NCBI GenBank assembly: GCA_910587785.1 | Contig: CAJUOA010000057.1 | Span: forward strand, 1 to 14,563 | Source of the DNA: an uncultured Oscillospiraceae bacterium | GTDB lineage: Bacteria; Bacillota; Clostridia; Oscillospirales; Oscillospiraceae | Reading direction: 5' to 3' | Length of the DNA: 14,563 nt | Part shown: in pieces, positions 6,233 to 12,348 of the stretch | How the letters are laid out: every line of letters begins with the position of its first letter | Position numbering within the stretch: the stretch's first letter is position 1 | The notes under the pieces: model-generated | The model's database searches: none | Seen by the model: only the letters and a program-made list of their open reading frames with translations | What the model was told of the DNA's origin: nothing | Translations under genes and position numbers: made by a program

Positions 6233-7405
6233 TCAGATTCTGGCAACGCCTGAGGCCCGCGCGGCCCCGGCGACAGCCTTCGCCACAGCGGGGCCCACCC
6301 GCTGGTCAAAAGCCTGGGGGATGATGTAGTCCGCGCCCAGCTCCTCGGGACCGATGAGGTCCGCCAGAGCCTTGGCGGCGGCCATCTTCATCTCCTCGTT
6401 GATGTCCCGGGCCCGGGCATCGAAGGTGCCGCGGAAAATGCCCGGAAATGCCAGGACATTGTTGATCTGGTTGGGGAAATCACTGCGGCCCGTGGCCACC
6501 ACCGCCGCGCCGCCGGCCTTGGCGTCCTCGGGGAAGATCTCCGGGGTGGGGTTAGCGCAGGCGAAGATGACGGCGTCCCGGTTCATGGTCCTGACCATCT
6601 CCGTGGTGACAGTGCCCGGGGCGGAGACGCCGATGAACACATCCGCCCCCGCCAGCATATCGGCCAGAGAGCCGGCGCGCTTCTCCAGGTTGGTGACCTG
6701 GGCCATCTCCTCCTTGATCCAGTTGAGCCCCTCCCGGCCGGCGTAGATGGCGCCCTTCCGGTCGCACATAGTGACGTGCCGGAAGCCGGCGGAGAGCAGG
6801 AGCTTCACGATGGACACGGCGGCGGCTCCCGCGCCGGAGGTGACCACCCGGACGTCCTCCTTGGCCTTGCCCACCACCTTCAGGGCGTTGGTGAGCCCGG
6901 CCAGGGTGATGACGGCGGTACCGTGCTGGTCGTCGTGGAAGATGGGGATGTCACAGCGCTCCTTCAGCTTGCGCTCGATCTCAAAGCACCGGGGGGCGGC
7001 GATGTCCTCCAGGTTGATGCCGCCGAAGCTGCCGGAGATGTTGTAGACCGTCTCCACGAACTGGTCCACGTTCTGGGTCTTGACGCACAGCGGGAACGCG
7101 TCCACCCCGCCGAAGGCCTTGAAGAGGACGCACTTGCCCTCCATCACGGGCATCCCGGCCTCCGGGCCGATGTCCCCCAGGCCCAGGACCGCGCTGCCGT
7201 CGGTGATGACGGCGCAGAGGTTGTGCCGCCTTGTGAGGTCATAGCTCTTTTCCAGGTCCTTCTGGATCTCCAGGCAGGGCTGGGCCACGCCCGGCGTGTA
7301 GGCCAGGGAGAGGTCCTCCCGGCTGGCCACGGGCACGGTGGCCTGCACCTCGATCTTGCCCCTCCACTGCTCATGGAGCCGGAGGGATTCCTTTGCGTAA
7401 TCCAT
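6233..7405 (-). CDS. NAD(P)-dependent malic enzyme
   Basis: The 390-aa product is a short-type bacterial malic enzyme that decarboxylates L-malate to pyruvate and CO2 while reducing NAD(P). YTPGVA (36-41) carries the catalytic Tyr36 and EGKCVLFK (89-96) the catalytic Lys91. GINLEDIAAP (129-138) and FHDDQHGTA (156-164) supply the divalent-metal ligands. SGAGAAAVSI (190-199) is the nucleotide-binding loop, and NPTPEI and NQINNVLAFPGIFRG follow. Length is standard for the short form without a phosphotransacetylase tail. The ATG follows a GGGGGCG ribosome site 12 nt after the TSCPD gene's stop, so it is the distal gene of a two-gene operon. Cofactor preference cannot be fixed by eye. Confidence 0.96.
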   Translation of the reverse strand: MDYAKESLRLHEQWRGKIEVQATVPVASREDLSLAYTPGVAQPCLEIQKDLEKSYDLTRRHNLCAVITDGSAVLGLGDIGPEAGMPVMEGKCVLFKAFGGVDAFPLCVKTQNVDQFVETVYNISGSFGGINLEDIAAPRCFEIERKLKERCDIPIFHDDQHGTAVITLAGLTNALKVVGKAKEDVRVVTSGAGAAAVSIVKLLLSAGFRHVTMCDRKGAIYAGREGLNWIKEEMAQVTNLEKRAGSLADMLAGADVFIGVSAPGTVTTEMVRTMNRDAVIFACANPTPEIFPEDAKAGGAAVVATGRSDFPNQINNVLAFPGIFRGTFDARARDINEEMKMAAAKALADLIGPEELGADYIIPQAFDQRVGPAVAKAVAGAARASGVARI

Positions 7406-7417
7406 GGACGCCCCCGC

Positions 7418-7675
7418 TTACTTGGCGCTCTCTTCCAGAGCCAGGCGCAGAGCCTTGGACAGCTGGTCGGGGCAGCTGGTGGCCTTATTGCCGCACACGG
7501 TGCCCTCCAGCTTGTCGATGACCTCCTGGGCGCTCTGTCCCCTGACCAGCTGGCAGATGCCCTTGAGGTTGCCGTTGCACCCGCCGGTGAAGGCGACGGC
7601 CTGGATGATGCCGTCCTCCAGCTCCAGGTCGATCTGGGTGGAGCAGGTCCCGGAGGTCTTGTATGTATAGGTCAT
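7418..7675 (-). CDS. TSCPD domain protein (TIGR03905 family)
   Basis: The 85-aa protein carries the hallmark TSCPDQLSKAL near its C-terminus (67-77) and GGCNGNLKGI (31-40) in the middle, with Cys at 11, 33, 41, 61 and 68. This matches the small stand-alone TIGR03905 family, which shares its fold with C-terminal domains of some vitamin B12-dependent ribonucleotide reductases. The Cys residues suggest metal or thiol chemistry, but no activity is established. GGAAGGAGA lies 8-10 nt before the ATG. It is the promoter-proximal gene, with malic enzyme 12 bp behind it. Confidence 0.93.
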   Translation of the reverse strand: MTYTYKTSGTCSTQIDLELEDGIIQAVAFTGGCNGNLKGICQLVRGQSAQEVIDKLEGTVCGNKATSCPDQLSKALRLALEESAK

Positions 7676-7729
7676 AGTCGGTGTTCTCCTTCCGCATATT
7701 TCCGCTTTCGCGGCTCGAAATACGGTCCT

Positions 7730-7758
7730 AGTATAACAGATATCCCGGCTATATGCAA
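7730..7758 (-). promoter_or_regulatory. sigma-A promoter of TSCPD/malic enzyme operon
   Basis: On the minus strand TTGCAT (7758-7753) and TATACT (7735-7730) are 17 bp apart. The short leader that follows contains a CCGC-GAAA-GCGG hairpin with a GNRA-type loop just before the ribosome binding site. Confidence 0.8.
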
Positions 7759-7797
7759 GACCCGAATCGCCGGTACGGCGGAGAGAAGCGGGGGAAA

Positions 7798-7839
7798 CGG
7801 CACACCCTCCCCGCCGGGGGGAGCTGGGAGGATGTGCCG
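7798..7839 (-). terminator. terminator hairpin after spo0A
   Basis: In minus-strand RNA CGGCACATCCTCCC pairs with GGGAGGGTGTGCCG over 14 positions with one U-G pair. Only three T residues follow before a C-rich run, so termination may be partial or factor-aided. It starts 31 nt after the spo0A stop codon and ends before the TSCPD promoter. Confidence 0.65.
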
Positions 7840-7870
7840 GGAGGAGCGGCAGGGCGTGCCGCCTCCGGGA

Positions 7871-8623
7871 TCAGCCGTTGGTCTCGTTTTTGCGCTGGAG
7901 GCGGATGCGGTCGCTGATCATGGCGATGAACTCAGAGTTGGTGGGCTTGCCCTTGGTGTTGCTGACGGTGTAGCCGAAAAAGCGCTGAAGGGTCTCCAGG
8001 TCGCCCCGGTCCCAGGCCACCTCGATGGCGTGGCGGATGGCCCGCTCCACCCGGCTGGGGGTGGTGTGGTACCGCTTGGCCACCTCGGGATAGAGCACCT
8101 TGGTGACGGAGTTGATGACATCCATATTCTCCACGGTGATCATGATAGCCTCCCGGACATACTGGTAGCCCTTGATATGGGCGGGGACGCCCACCTCGTG
8201 GATGATGGAGGTCACCAGCTCCTCCAGGCCCGGGGTGTGCAGGGGGGCCTGCCGGTGCTCCATCAGCTTTGTCAGGTTCTCCACCATGGCCTCCTCGTGG
8301 TAGGGCTTGCAGATGAACATGGACGCGCCCAGTTCCCCGGCGTCCGCCACCATCTGCTGGTTGACCAGGTGGGAGATGGCCAAAACCTGGGGGCGGTCCT
8401 TCCGGTCCAGGCGGCGCAGGATGCCCATCCCGTCCAGGCTGGGCAGGATCATGTCCAGCACCAGCAGGTCCGGCTTGGTCTCCTGCACCAGACGCAGGGC
8501 CTCCGCGCCGTCCCCGGTGGAGCCGGTGACCTCAAACCGCCTGGAGCGCTCCAGGGCCTCCTGCAGCATGGAACGGGCCTCTTCGTTGGTATCTGTCAGC
8601 ACGATTCGAATTTTCTTATCCAT
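7871..8623 (-). CDS. spo0A: Stage 0 sporulation protein A
   Basis: The 250-aa response regulator is the master switch for entry into sporulation. When phosphorylated it dimerises and binds TGTCGAA boxes. The receiver domain (about 4-120) has the acidic Asp11, phospho-acceptor Asp57 in LLVLDMILPSLDG, Ser84 and Lys106 in CKPY. The Spo0A_C domain (about 135-242) is highly conserved: IIHEVGVPAHIKGYQYVREA, then VAKRYHTTPSRVERAIRHAI as the recognition region. AAGGGG lies 8-9 nt before the ATG. The usual upstream neighbour spoIVB is absent; rsmA lies upstream instead. The promoter region carries 0A boxes, so autoregulation is expected. Confidence 0.98.
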   Translation of the reverse strand: MDKKIRIVLTDTNEEARSMLQEALERSRRFEVTGSTGDGAEALRLVQETKPDLLVLDMILPSLDGMGILRRLDRKDRPQVLAISHLVNQQMVADAGELGASMFICKPYHEEAMVENLTKLMEHRQAPLHTPGLEELVTSIIHEVGVPAHIKGYQYVREAIMITVENMDVINSVTKVLYPEVAKRYHTTPSRVERAIRHAIEVAWDRGDLETLQRFFGYTVSNTKGKPTNSEFIAMISDRIRLQRKNETNG

Positions 8624-8686
8624 AGCATATACCCCTTGCTGATTTAATGTCGGTAGATCAAGCGATTGATATCGACAGATTATTGA

Positions 8687-8730
8687 GCGCCGCCCTTGGA
8701 ATCTGACTGAATCATGCTGCTTCGCGGCGC
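8687..8730 (-). promoter_or_regulatory. hairpin at the 5' end of the spo0A leader
   Basis: GCGCCGC (8687-8693) and GCGGCGC (8724-8730) form a 7-bp GC stem in the spo0A mRNA, almost at the predicted 5' end (about 8733). A further 0A-like TGTCGAT on the minus strand lies within 8671-8680 in the same roughly 110-nt leader. A stem here could stabilise the message, but no function is shown. Confidence 0.45.
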
Positions 8731-8739
8731 CTTGCTACA

Positions 8740-8768
8740 AAATTACCATAAAGAGACAGAAAACTCAA
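8740..8768 (-). promoter_or_regulatory. probable spo0A promoter
   Basis: On the minus strand TTGAGT (8768-8763) is followed by 17 bp and TAATTT (8745-8740). A weak 0A-like sequence (TTTCGACTT) touches the -35. I did not find a convincing sigma-H promoter, though one would be expected in many Spo0A operons. Confidence 0.55.
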
Positions 8769-8809
8769 GTCGAAATTTGGAGATTATCCAAAAAAATCGT
8801 CCCAAAAAT

Positions 8810-8848
8810 ATCGACAAAATATGGTATCTTTCCCCATATTTGTCGAAA
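8810..8848. promoter_or_regulatory. paired 0A boxes upstream of spo0A
   Basis: TTTGTCGAAA (8839-8848, plus strand) is a perfect Spo0A box. TTTTGTCGAT (8819-8810, minus strand) is a near match in the opposite orientation. They sit in an inverted repeat: TCGACAAAATATGG (8811-8824) against CCATATTTGTCGA (8834-8846), with one extra A and a 9-bp spacer. They lie about 80-110 bp upstream of the predicted start. Direct Spo0A autoregulation is the obvious reading, by analogy with Bacillus and Clostridium. Confidence 0.75.
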
Positions 8849-8963
8849 CTCTGCTAAATTTAGTCTTATTTCACCTAATCTTATTGTTAATTGAGCTGAT
8901 TTTTTGCTCTTGATTTTTCTCGAAAAATCATGGAACCAAAGAATTTTTTTAGCTTGGCGGCAT

Positions 8964-9001
8964 AAAAAAGCCCTCAAAGGACGCCATCCTTTGAGGTTTT
9001 T
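8964..9001 (-). terminator. rho-independent terminator downstream of rsmA
   Basis: CCTCAAAGGA (8972-8981) and TCCTTTGAGG (8987-8996) form a perfect 10-bp stem with a 5-nt loop. The plus strand has six A residues before it (8964-8969) and Ts after, so minus-strand RNA ends in a U6 tract. It lies about 100 nt beyond the rsmA stop and just before the spo0A control region; it could also act on the plus strand. Confidence 0.88.
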
Positions 9002-9036
9002 CGCGGTTTTCGCCCCTTTTTGCACGCCGCCCGCCT

Positions 9037-9095
9037 CCCCGCCGGAGCTAAACGGAGCTCCGCCCCCTCCGGCGGGGCGTCCGGAGGGGGCGGAG
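9037..9095 (-). repeat. competing GC-rich hairpins after rsmA
   Basis: A perfect 15-bp stem (9058-9072 with 9081-9095, 8-nt loop) begins 6 nt past the rsmA stop. An alternative 11-bp stem, CCCCGCCGGAG (9037-9047) with CTCCGGCGGGG (9067-9077), uses part of the same sequence, so the two exclude each other. There is no U-tract; the structures probably protect the 3' end or assist the terminator further on. Confidence 0.7.
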
Positions 9096-9101
9096 AGTGG
9101 G

Positions 9102-9983
9102 TCAGTTCTCCCTGTCTTTCTCGATCTCTGCGTTGAGCCGGTCCGCCAGGAGGGCGAATTTCTCCAGGTCCAGCCGCTCCCCCCGCACGTCCGCCGGGAG
9201 GCCGCAGTCCGTGAGGACCGCGCTGAGCCGCCCCTTATCCATCTGGGGGCCGAAGGCGGAGGCCAGGGCGTTGCAGAGGGTCTTCCTCCGCTGGGCGAAG
9301 GCGGCGCGGACCACCCGGAAGAGGAACGCCTCCCCGCAGGCCGGGGACACGGCCGGCTCCCGCCGCACCTCGCACCGGACCACAGCGGAGGTCACCTTGG
9401 GCGCGGGGAGGAAGCAGGAGGGGGGCACCTCGAAGAGCAGCCGGGGCCGGGTGTGGTAGTCCATGAGGAGGGAGAAGGCCCCGCAGGCGGCCTCCCCGGG
9501 AGCGGCGGCGATGCGCTGGGCCACCTCCTTCTGGACCATGACCGTGACGGCCTCGAAGCACCCCGCCTCCACCAGGGCGGTGAGCACCGGGGTGGTGATG
9601 TTGTAGGGCAGGTTGGCGCAGACCATGGGCCGCAGGCCCCGGAAGTGCTCCTGCACCAGGGCGGGGATGTCCAGCTTGAGGATGTCCCCCGGGACCAGGG
9701 TGAAGTTCTCCTCTCCGGCCAGGGTCTCCCCCAGCACCGGCAGGAGGGCCCGGTCCAGCTCCACGGACACCACCCTCCCCGCCACAGCGCAGAGTTCCTT
9801 CGTCAGACACCCGATGCCCGGACCGATCTCCAGCACGCCGCAGGAGCGGTCCGCGCCGCACTCTCGGGCGATGCGGCGGGGGACCCAGTCCTCAATGAGA
9901 AAGTTCTGTCCCATGGACTTGGAAAAGCGGAAGCCGTGGCGGCCCAGCAGGGCCTTCACCTCCTGGATGCTGCAGAGATCCAT
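9102..9983 (-). CDS. rsmA: 16S rRNA dimethyladenosine transferase RsmA (KsgA)
   Basis: The 293-aa enzyme dimethylates two adjacent adenines in helix 45 of 16S rRNA (A1518 and A1519 in E. coli) late in 30S assembly, using SAM. SKSMGQNFL (21-29) is the KsgA N-terminal signature, EIGPGIGCLTKEL (52-64) is SAM motif I, and NLPYNITTPVL (124-134) is the catalytic motif IV. The frame continues 45 nt upstream, but the ATG at 9983 has GAGGAGG 7 nt before it and starts where the family starts. It stands alone, with TauE/SafE divergent and spo0A downstream. The wall protein two genes away recalls the Bacillus yabE-rnmV-ksgA region. Confidence 0.96.
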   Translation of the reverse strand: MDLCSIQEVKALLGRHGFRFSKSMGQNFLIEDWVPRRIARECGADRSCGVLEIGPGIGCLTKELCAVAGRVVSVELDRALLPVLGETLAGEENFTLVPGDILKLDIPALVQEHFRGLRPMVCANLPYNITTPVLTALVEAGCFEAVTVMVQKEVAQRIAAAPGEAACGAFSLLMDYHTRPRLLFEVPPSCFLPAPKVTSAVVRCEVRREPAVSPACGEAFLFRVVRAAFAQRRKTLCNALASAFGPQMDKGRLSAVLTDCGLPADVRGERLDLEKFALLADRLNAEIEKDREN

Positions 9984-10009
9984 ACGCGTCCTCCTCGTGT
10001 TTTTTCTAC

Positions 10010-10018
10010 AGTATATCA
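10010..10018 (-). promoter_or_regulatory. extended -10 promoter of rsmA
   Basis: On the minus strand TGATATACT is an extended -10 element (TG, one base, TATACT). No -35 resembling TTGACA is found 16-18 bp upstream, which is acceptable for extended -10 promoters. It lies 27 bp upstream of the ATG. Confidence 0.5.
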
Positions 10019-10055
10019 GATTTTTCAAAAAAGAGTAGCTTTATTTTTCCCGCTG

Positions 10056-10064
10056 TGGTATCAT
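10056..10064 (+). promoter_or_regulatory. possible extended -10 promoter of the TauE/SafE gene
   Basis: TGGTATCAT fits an extended -10 (TG, one base, TATCAT), with only a poor -35 (TAGCTT, 10036-10041) 17 bp upstream. It would give a short leader before GGAGGT (10085-10090). Confidence 0.4.
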
Positions 10065-10096
10065 CACCTTGCAAATACAGCGCCGGAGGTCCCGCT

Positions 10097-10867
10097 ATGA
10101 ATGAACTCATGAAAATGTACCTCATCATCTGCCCGCTCATTTTCCTGGGCGGGTTCGTGGACAGCGTGGCCGGGGGCGGGGGGCTCATCACCCTGCCCGC
10201 CTACCTGATGGCCGGGGTGCCGGTCCACTTCGCCGCCGGGACCAACAAGGTGGTCAACGGCCTGGGCAGCGCCACGGCCATGGTCCGCTACCTGCGCAGC
10301 GGGAAGGTGCGGCTGCGCATCGCCCTCTACGCGGCCCTGGGGGCCCTGGCGGGGGGCTACGCGGGGGCGGAGGTCGCCAAGCACCTCAGCGAGAGCCTCC
10401 TCCAGGGCCTGATGCTGGTGGCCCTGCCCCTGGTGGCGGTGTTCCTCGCGGTGAAGCGGGACTTCGGCCGGGAGAGCGAGACAGCTTGGACCTGCTCCCG
10501 GGCCTACGAGGTGGGGGTGAGCCTCCTCATCGGCCTTCTCATCGGGTGCTACGACGGCATCGTGGGCCCCGGCACGGGCACCTTCCTCATCATGGCCTTC
10601 ACCGCCCTGCTCCACCTGGACATGGTCACCGCCTCCGGGTGCGCCAAGGTGGGGAACCTGGCCTCCAACGCGGCGGCGGCCACGTCCTTCCTCCTGGGGG
10701 GCAAGATCATGTGGGTGCTGGTGGTCCCGGCGGCGGCGTGCAGTATGCTGGGCAACTACTGCGGAGCCCTCTACGCCATCCGGGGCGGCGGAAAGCGTAT
10801 CCGGGGCATGATCTTCCTGGTGCTGGGGATGCTGTTCATCAAGCTCCTGGCGGACCTGGCGGCGTGA
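10097..10867 (+). CDS. TauE/SafE family membrane transporter
   Basis: The 256-aa hydrophobic protein has about 7-8 predicted membrane helices and the two family repeats. FLGGFVDSVAGGGGLITLP (residues 16-34) opens the first half. IGCYDGIVGPGTGTFL (149-164) opens the second, followed by ASGCAKVGNLASNAAAA (179-195). Family members export or import sulfur compounds and organic anions such as sulfite, sulfoacetate or taurine-derived products; the substrate here is unknown. GGAGGT lies 6 nt before the ATG at 10097. The frame extends to a GTG at 10055, which is rejected for lack of a ribosome site. No sulfur-metabolism gene sits nearby. Confidence 0.93.
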   Translation: MNELMKMYLIICPLIFLGGFVDSVAGGGGLITLPAYLMAGVPVHFAAGTNKVVNGLGSATAMVRYLRSGKVRLRIALYAALGALAGGYAGAEVAKHLSESLLQGLMLVALPLVAVFLAVKRDFGRESETAWTCSRAYEVGVSLLIGLLIGCYDGIVGPGTGTFLIMAFTALLHLDMVTASGCAKVGNLASNAAAATSFLLGGKIMWVLVVPAAACSMLGNYCGALYAIRGGGKRIRGMIFLVLGMLFIKLLADLAA

Positions 10868-10869
10868 GG

Positions 10870-10918
10870 CATGAGAAGAGGAGGACCGCCTTTCCCGGGC
10901 GGTCCTCCTCTTCTCATG
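10870..10918. terminator. 21-bp perfect hairpin between convergent genes
   Basis: Arms 10870-10890 and 10898-10918 are perfectly complementary over 21 bp with a 7-nt loop. It lies 2 nt after the TauE/SafE stop and 26 nt from the 3D-gene stop on the other strand, so it can serve both. Neither strand has a U-tract after the stem, so it may block or protect rather than act as a classic intrinsic terminator. Confidence 0.7.
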
Positions 10919-10944
10919 TCGCAGCGTTCGGACGGTCACAGGGA

Positions 10945-11964
10945 TCAGTCCAAGATATAAACGGTACAGTTTCGTACACCGAACTGGATGCACTCGCTGC
11001 TGGTATCCATATACAGGTCGATGGAGTTGCCCCGCACGCCGGTGTCCTCCGCCACGGCGAAGCCGTAGACATAGGCTCCGTCGTTGGAGACCACGTAGAC
11101 CTTTGTGCCCAGGGGCACCACGTCCCTGTCGACCGCCACCACGCCCACATGGACGGTGGTGCCGGAGGCGGTGATGCTCCCCACGCCGCCGCCGGTGGTG
11201 TAGGCGGTGCCCCGCATGGTGCGGGCCTCGCTGAAGGTGAGGACCTCGCCGTTGACCAGGGTGATGGTCCCGCTGCCGTCGGCGGAGGTGCTGATGGCGG
11301 AGACGGCGTCGCCGTTGTTGGCGAAGTTCTCCATGGTGCCCTTCTCGATGATGGTGGGCACCGGCTGGGTATCCACCACGTCGATGAGCTGGCGGCCGAT
11401 GGCCTGCCCGCTGTGGTAGACGATCTCGTAGGTCTCGCCGTACTCGCCGTCCCGGCCCTCCTGGAGGACGGTCTCCTGCCAGACGGGCTTGCTGTCGTTA
11501 TATTGATAGACGGTCTCGTGCTCGGTCACGGTGGACATGCGCTCATAGAAGACCATCTCGGAGCCCACGGAGATCTCCACCGCATCCTCCGTGATGACGG
11601 CGGACACCATCTCCAGCGGGCTGGGGCGCACGTCCAGGCGGCGCAGGAGCGCCTCCACCGTCTCCTGCCGGGAAATGGCGGAGACCGGCGCGCCCTGGGG
11701 GTATACGGTCACGGCCTTCCCGGCGCTCAGCAGGAGGTCTCCTGCGCTGCTGACGGAGAGGAGCTGCCCGGAGGCATCCGTGACATAGACTTCGGCTGGC
11801 GCTGCGTCCTGCTGTACATAGGCATCCTCCAGGTACAGGGCGCTGGCGTCGGTATCGCTGGGGTGGGGGGTCAGGGAGAGTGCCAGGACGGAGAGAGCCG
11901 GTACTGCTGCGACAGCGATCAGCCGCTTGAACTGGAGTGCGGCTTTCTTGCTTCCTTCAAACAT
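10945..11964 (-). CDS. membrane-anchored G5 / 3D domain cell-wall protein (YabE-like)
   Basis: The 339-aa product has a short basic N-terminus and one hydrophobic segment (about 13-31) acting as signal or anchor. A DUF348-like part (about 56-130) follows, then a G5 domain (about 144-210, ETVLQEGRDGEYGETYEIVYHSGQ...IGRQLIDV read in two pieces), then a C-terminal 3D domain (250-339). The 3D catalytic-type aspartates are visible as VAVDRDVVPLGTKV (Asp279), AEDTG (Asp307) and IDLYMD (Asp316, Asp320). Such proteins are peptidoglycan-active, related to MltA/resuscitation factors. The ATG at 11964 is chosen over the upstream open frame because GGAGG precedes it by 10 nt and the signal begins there. 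A sigma-A promoter drives an mRNA with a roughly 177-nt leader. Confidence 0.92.
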   Translation of the reverse strand: MFEGSKKAALQFKRLIAVAAVPALSVLALSLTPHPSDTDASALYLEDAYVQQDAAPAEVYVTDASGQLLSVSSAGDLLLSAGKAVTVYPQGAPVSAISRQETVEALLRRLDVRPSPLEMVSAVITEDAVEISVGSEMVFYERMSTVTEHETVYQYNDSKPVWQETVLQEGRDGEYGETYEIVYHSGQAIGRQLIDVVDTQPVPTIIEKGTMENFANNGDAVSAISTSADGSGTITLVNGEVLTFSEARTMRGTAYTTGGGVGSITASGTTVHVGVVAVDRDVVPLGTKVYVVSNDGAYVYGFAVAEDTGVRGNSIDLYMDTSSECIQFGVRNCTVYILD

Positions 11965-12141
11965 GATACTTGAACCTCCATGGATTTCGCAAAGGGCCAG
12001 ATCAGCGCTTGCGTTTCGTGGGTCCCGCCGGGGCATCCCGCCTCCGCCGGACCCGCCGCTTGAGAGAAGGATAGCCAAAATTTCCGTTCCTCAAACAGGG
12101 CCTGCCACTGATTTGTAACTTTTGTAACCTTTTTGAAACCT
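11965..12141 (-). promoter_or_regulatory. long leader of the 3D-protein mRNA
   Basis: About 177 nt separate the predicted transcription start from the ATG. It includes tandem GTTACAAAA/GTTACA near its 5' end and a GC-rich region where GGGTCC and GGACCC (within about 12020-12056) can enclose further GC pairing. I looked for a c-di-AMP (ydaO) riboswitch, common before cell-wall hydrolases, and did not see its conserved core. The leader may still be regulatory. Confidence 0.5.
12114..12129. repeat. inverted repeat copy A, TGTAACTTTTGTAACC
   Basis: This 16-bp sequence is the exact reverse complement of copy B (12279-12294). Internally it is a tandem TGTAAC-TTT-TGTAAC with a 9-bp period. It lies in the 5' end of the 3D-gene leader, just downstream of the predicted start. 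Confidence 0.8.
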
Positions 12142-12147
12142 GGGTGT

Positions 12148-12176
12148 AGTATATCCGAAACCCGCCCGTTTGTCAA
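12148..12176 (-). promoter_or_regulatory. sigma-A promoter of the 3D-protein gene
   Basis: On the minus strand TTGACA (12176-12171) and TATACT (12153-12148) are spaced by 17 bp, close to the consensus. Upstream lie two palindromes, TTATGA-N5-TCATAA and TTTTGCGCAAAA (12254-12265), which could be operators. Confidence 0.85.
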
Positions 12177-12278
12177 GCTTTTTCTCACCTTTCCTGATTA
12201 TGACGTTTTCATAACTCAACTTTCTCCGTGATATCGTGACAAAATCCGCCAAGTTTTGCGCAAAAGAGTTACAGAGTT

Positions 12279-12294
12279 GGTTACAAAAGTTACA
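12279..12294. repeat. inverted repeat copy B, GGTTACAAAAGTTACA
   Basis: Perfect 16-bp reverse complement of copy A, 149 bp away on the far side of the 3D-gene promoter. A third GTTACA lies at 12268-12273. The right end overlaps the terminator hairpin of the anti-sigma gene by 3 bp. Confidence 0.8.
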
Positions 12295-12330
12295 GCCCGC
12301 GACAAGAAATTTTTTCCTGCCGCGGGCTGT
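12292..12330 (-). terminator. terminator hairpin after the anti-sigma gene
   Basis: ACAGCCCGCG (12292-12301) pairs with CGCGGGCTGT (12321-12330). In minus-strand RNA the stem extends inward through eight more pairs, two of them G-U, to a 3-nt loop; on the plus strand these become mismatches. This favours a role for the minus-strand operon ending at 12349. The following sequence AACTTTTG is only a weak U-tract. Confidence 0.75.
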
Positions 12331-12348
12331 TTTCAGGGGTCCAGGGAC

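Noticed and set aside
6776..8647. 623-aa plus-strand open frame
   Set aside because: It is antisense across malic enzyme, TSCPD and spo0A, which are all clearly real on the other strand; it crosses their promoters and terminators.
8765..9025. 86-aa minus-strand open frame between rsmA and spo0A
   Set aside because: It runs through the rsmA terminator, the 0A boxes and the spo0A promoter, has no ribosome binding site, and its composition follows A/T-rich non-coding DNA.
12114..12129. WalR binding site
   Set aside because: The two TGTAAC halves are spaced by 3 bp, while WalR sites need 5 bp; kept only as an unexplained repeat.
11965..12141. Possible c-di-AMP (ydaO-type) riboswitch before the 3D gene
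   Set aside because: Long leaders before wall hydrolases often hold one, but I could not find the conserved core segments; only general GC-rich pairing is visible.
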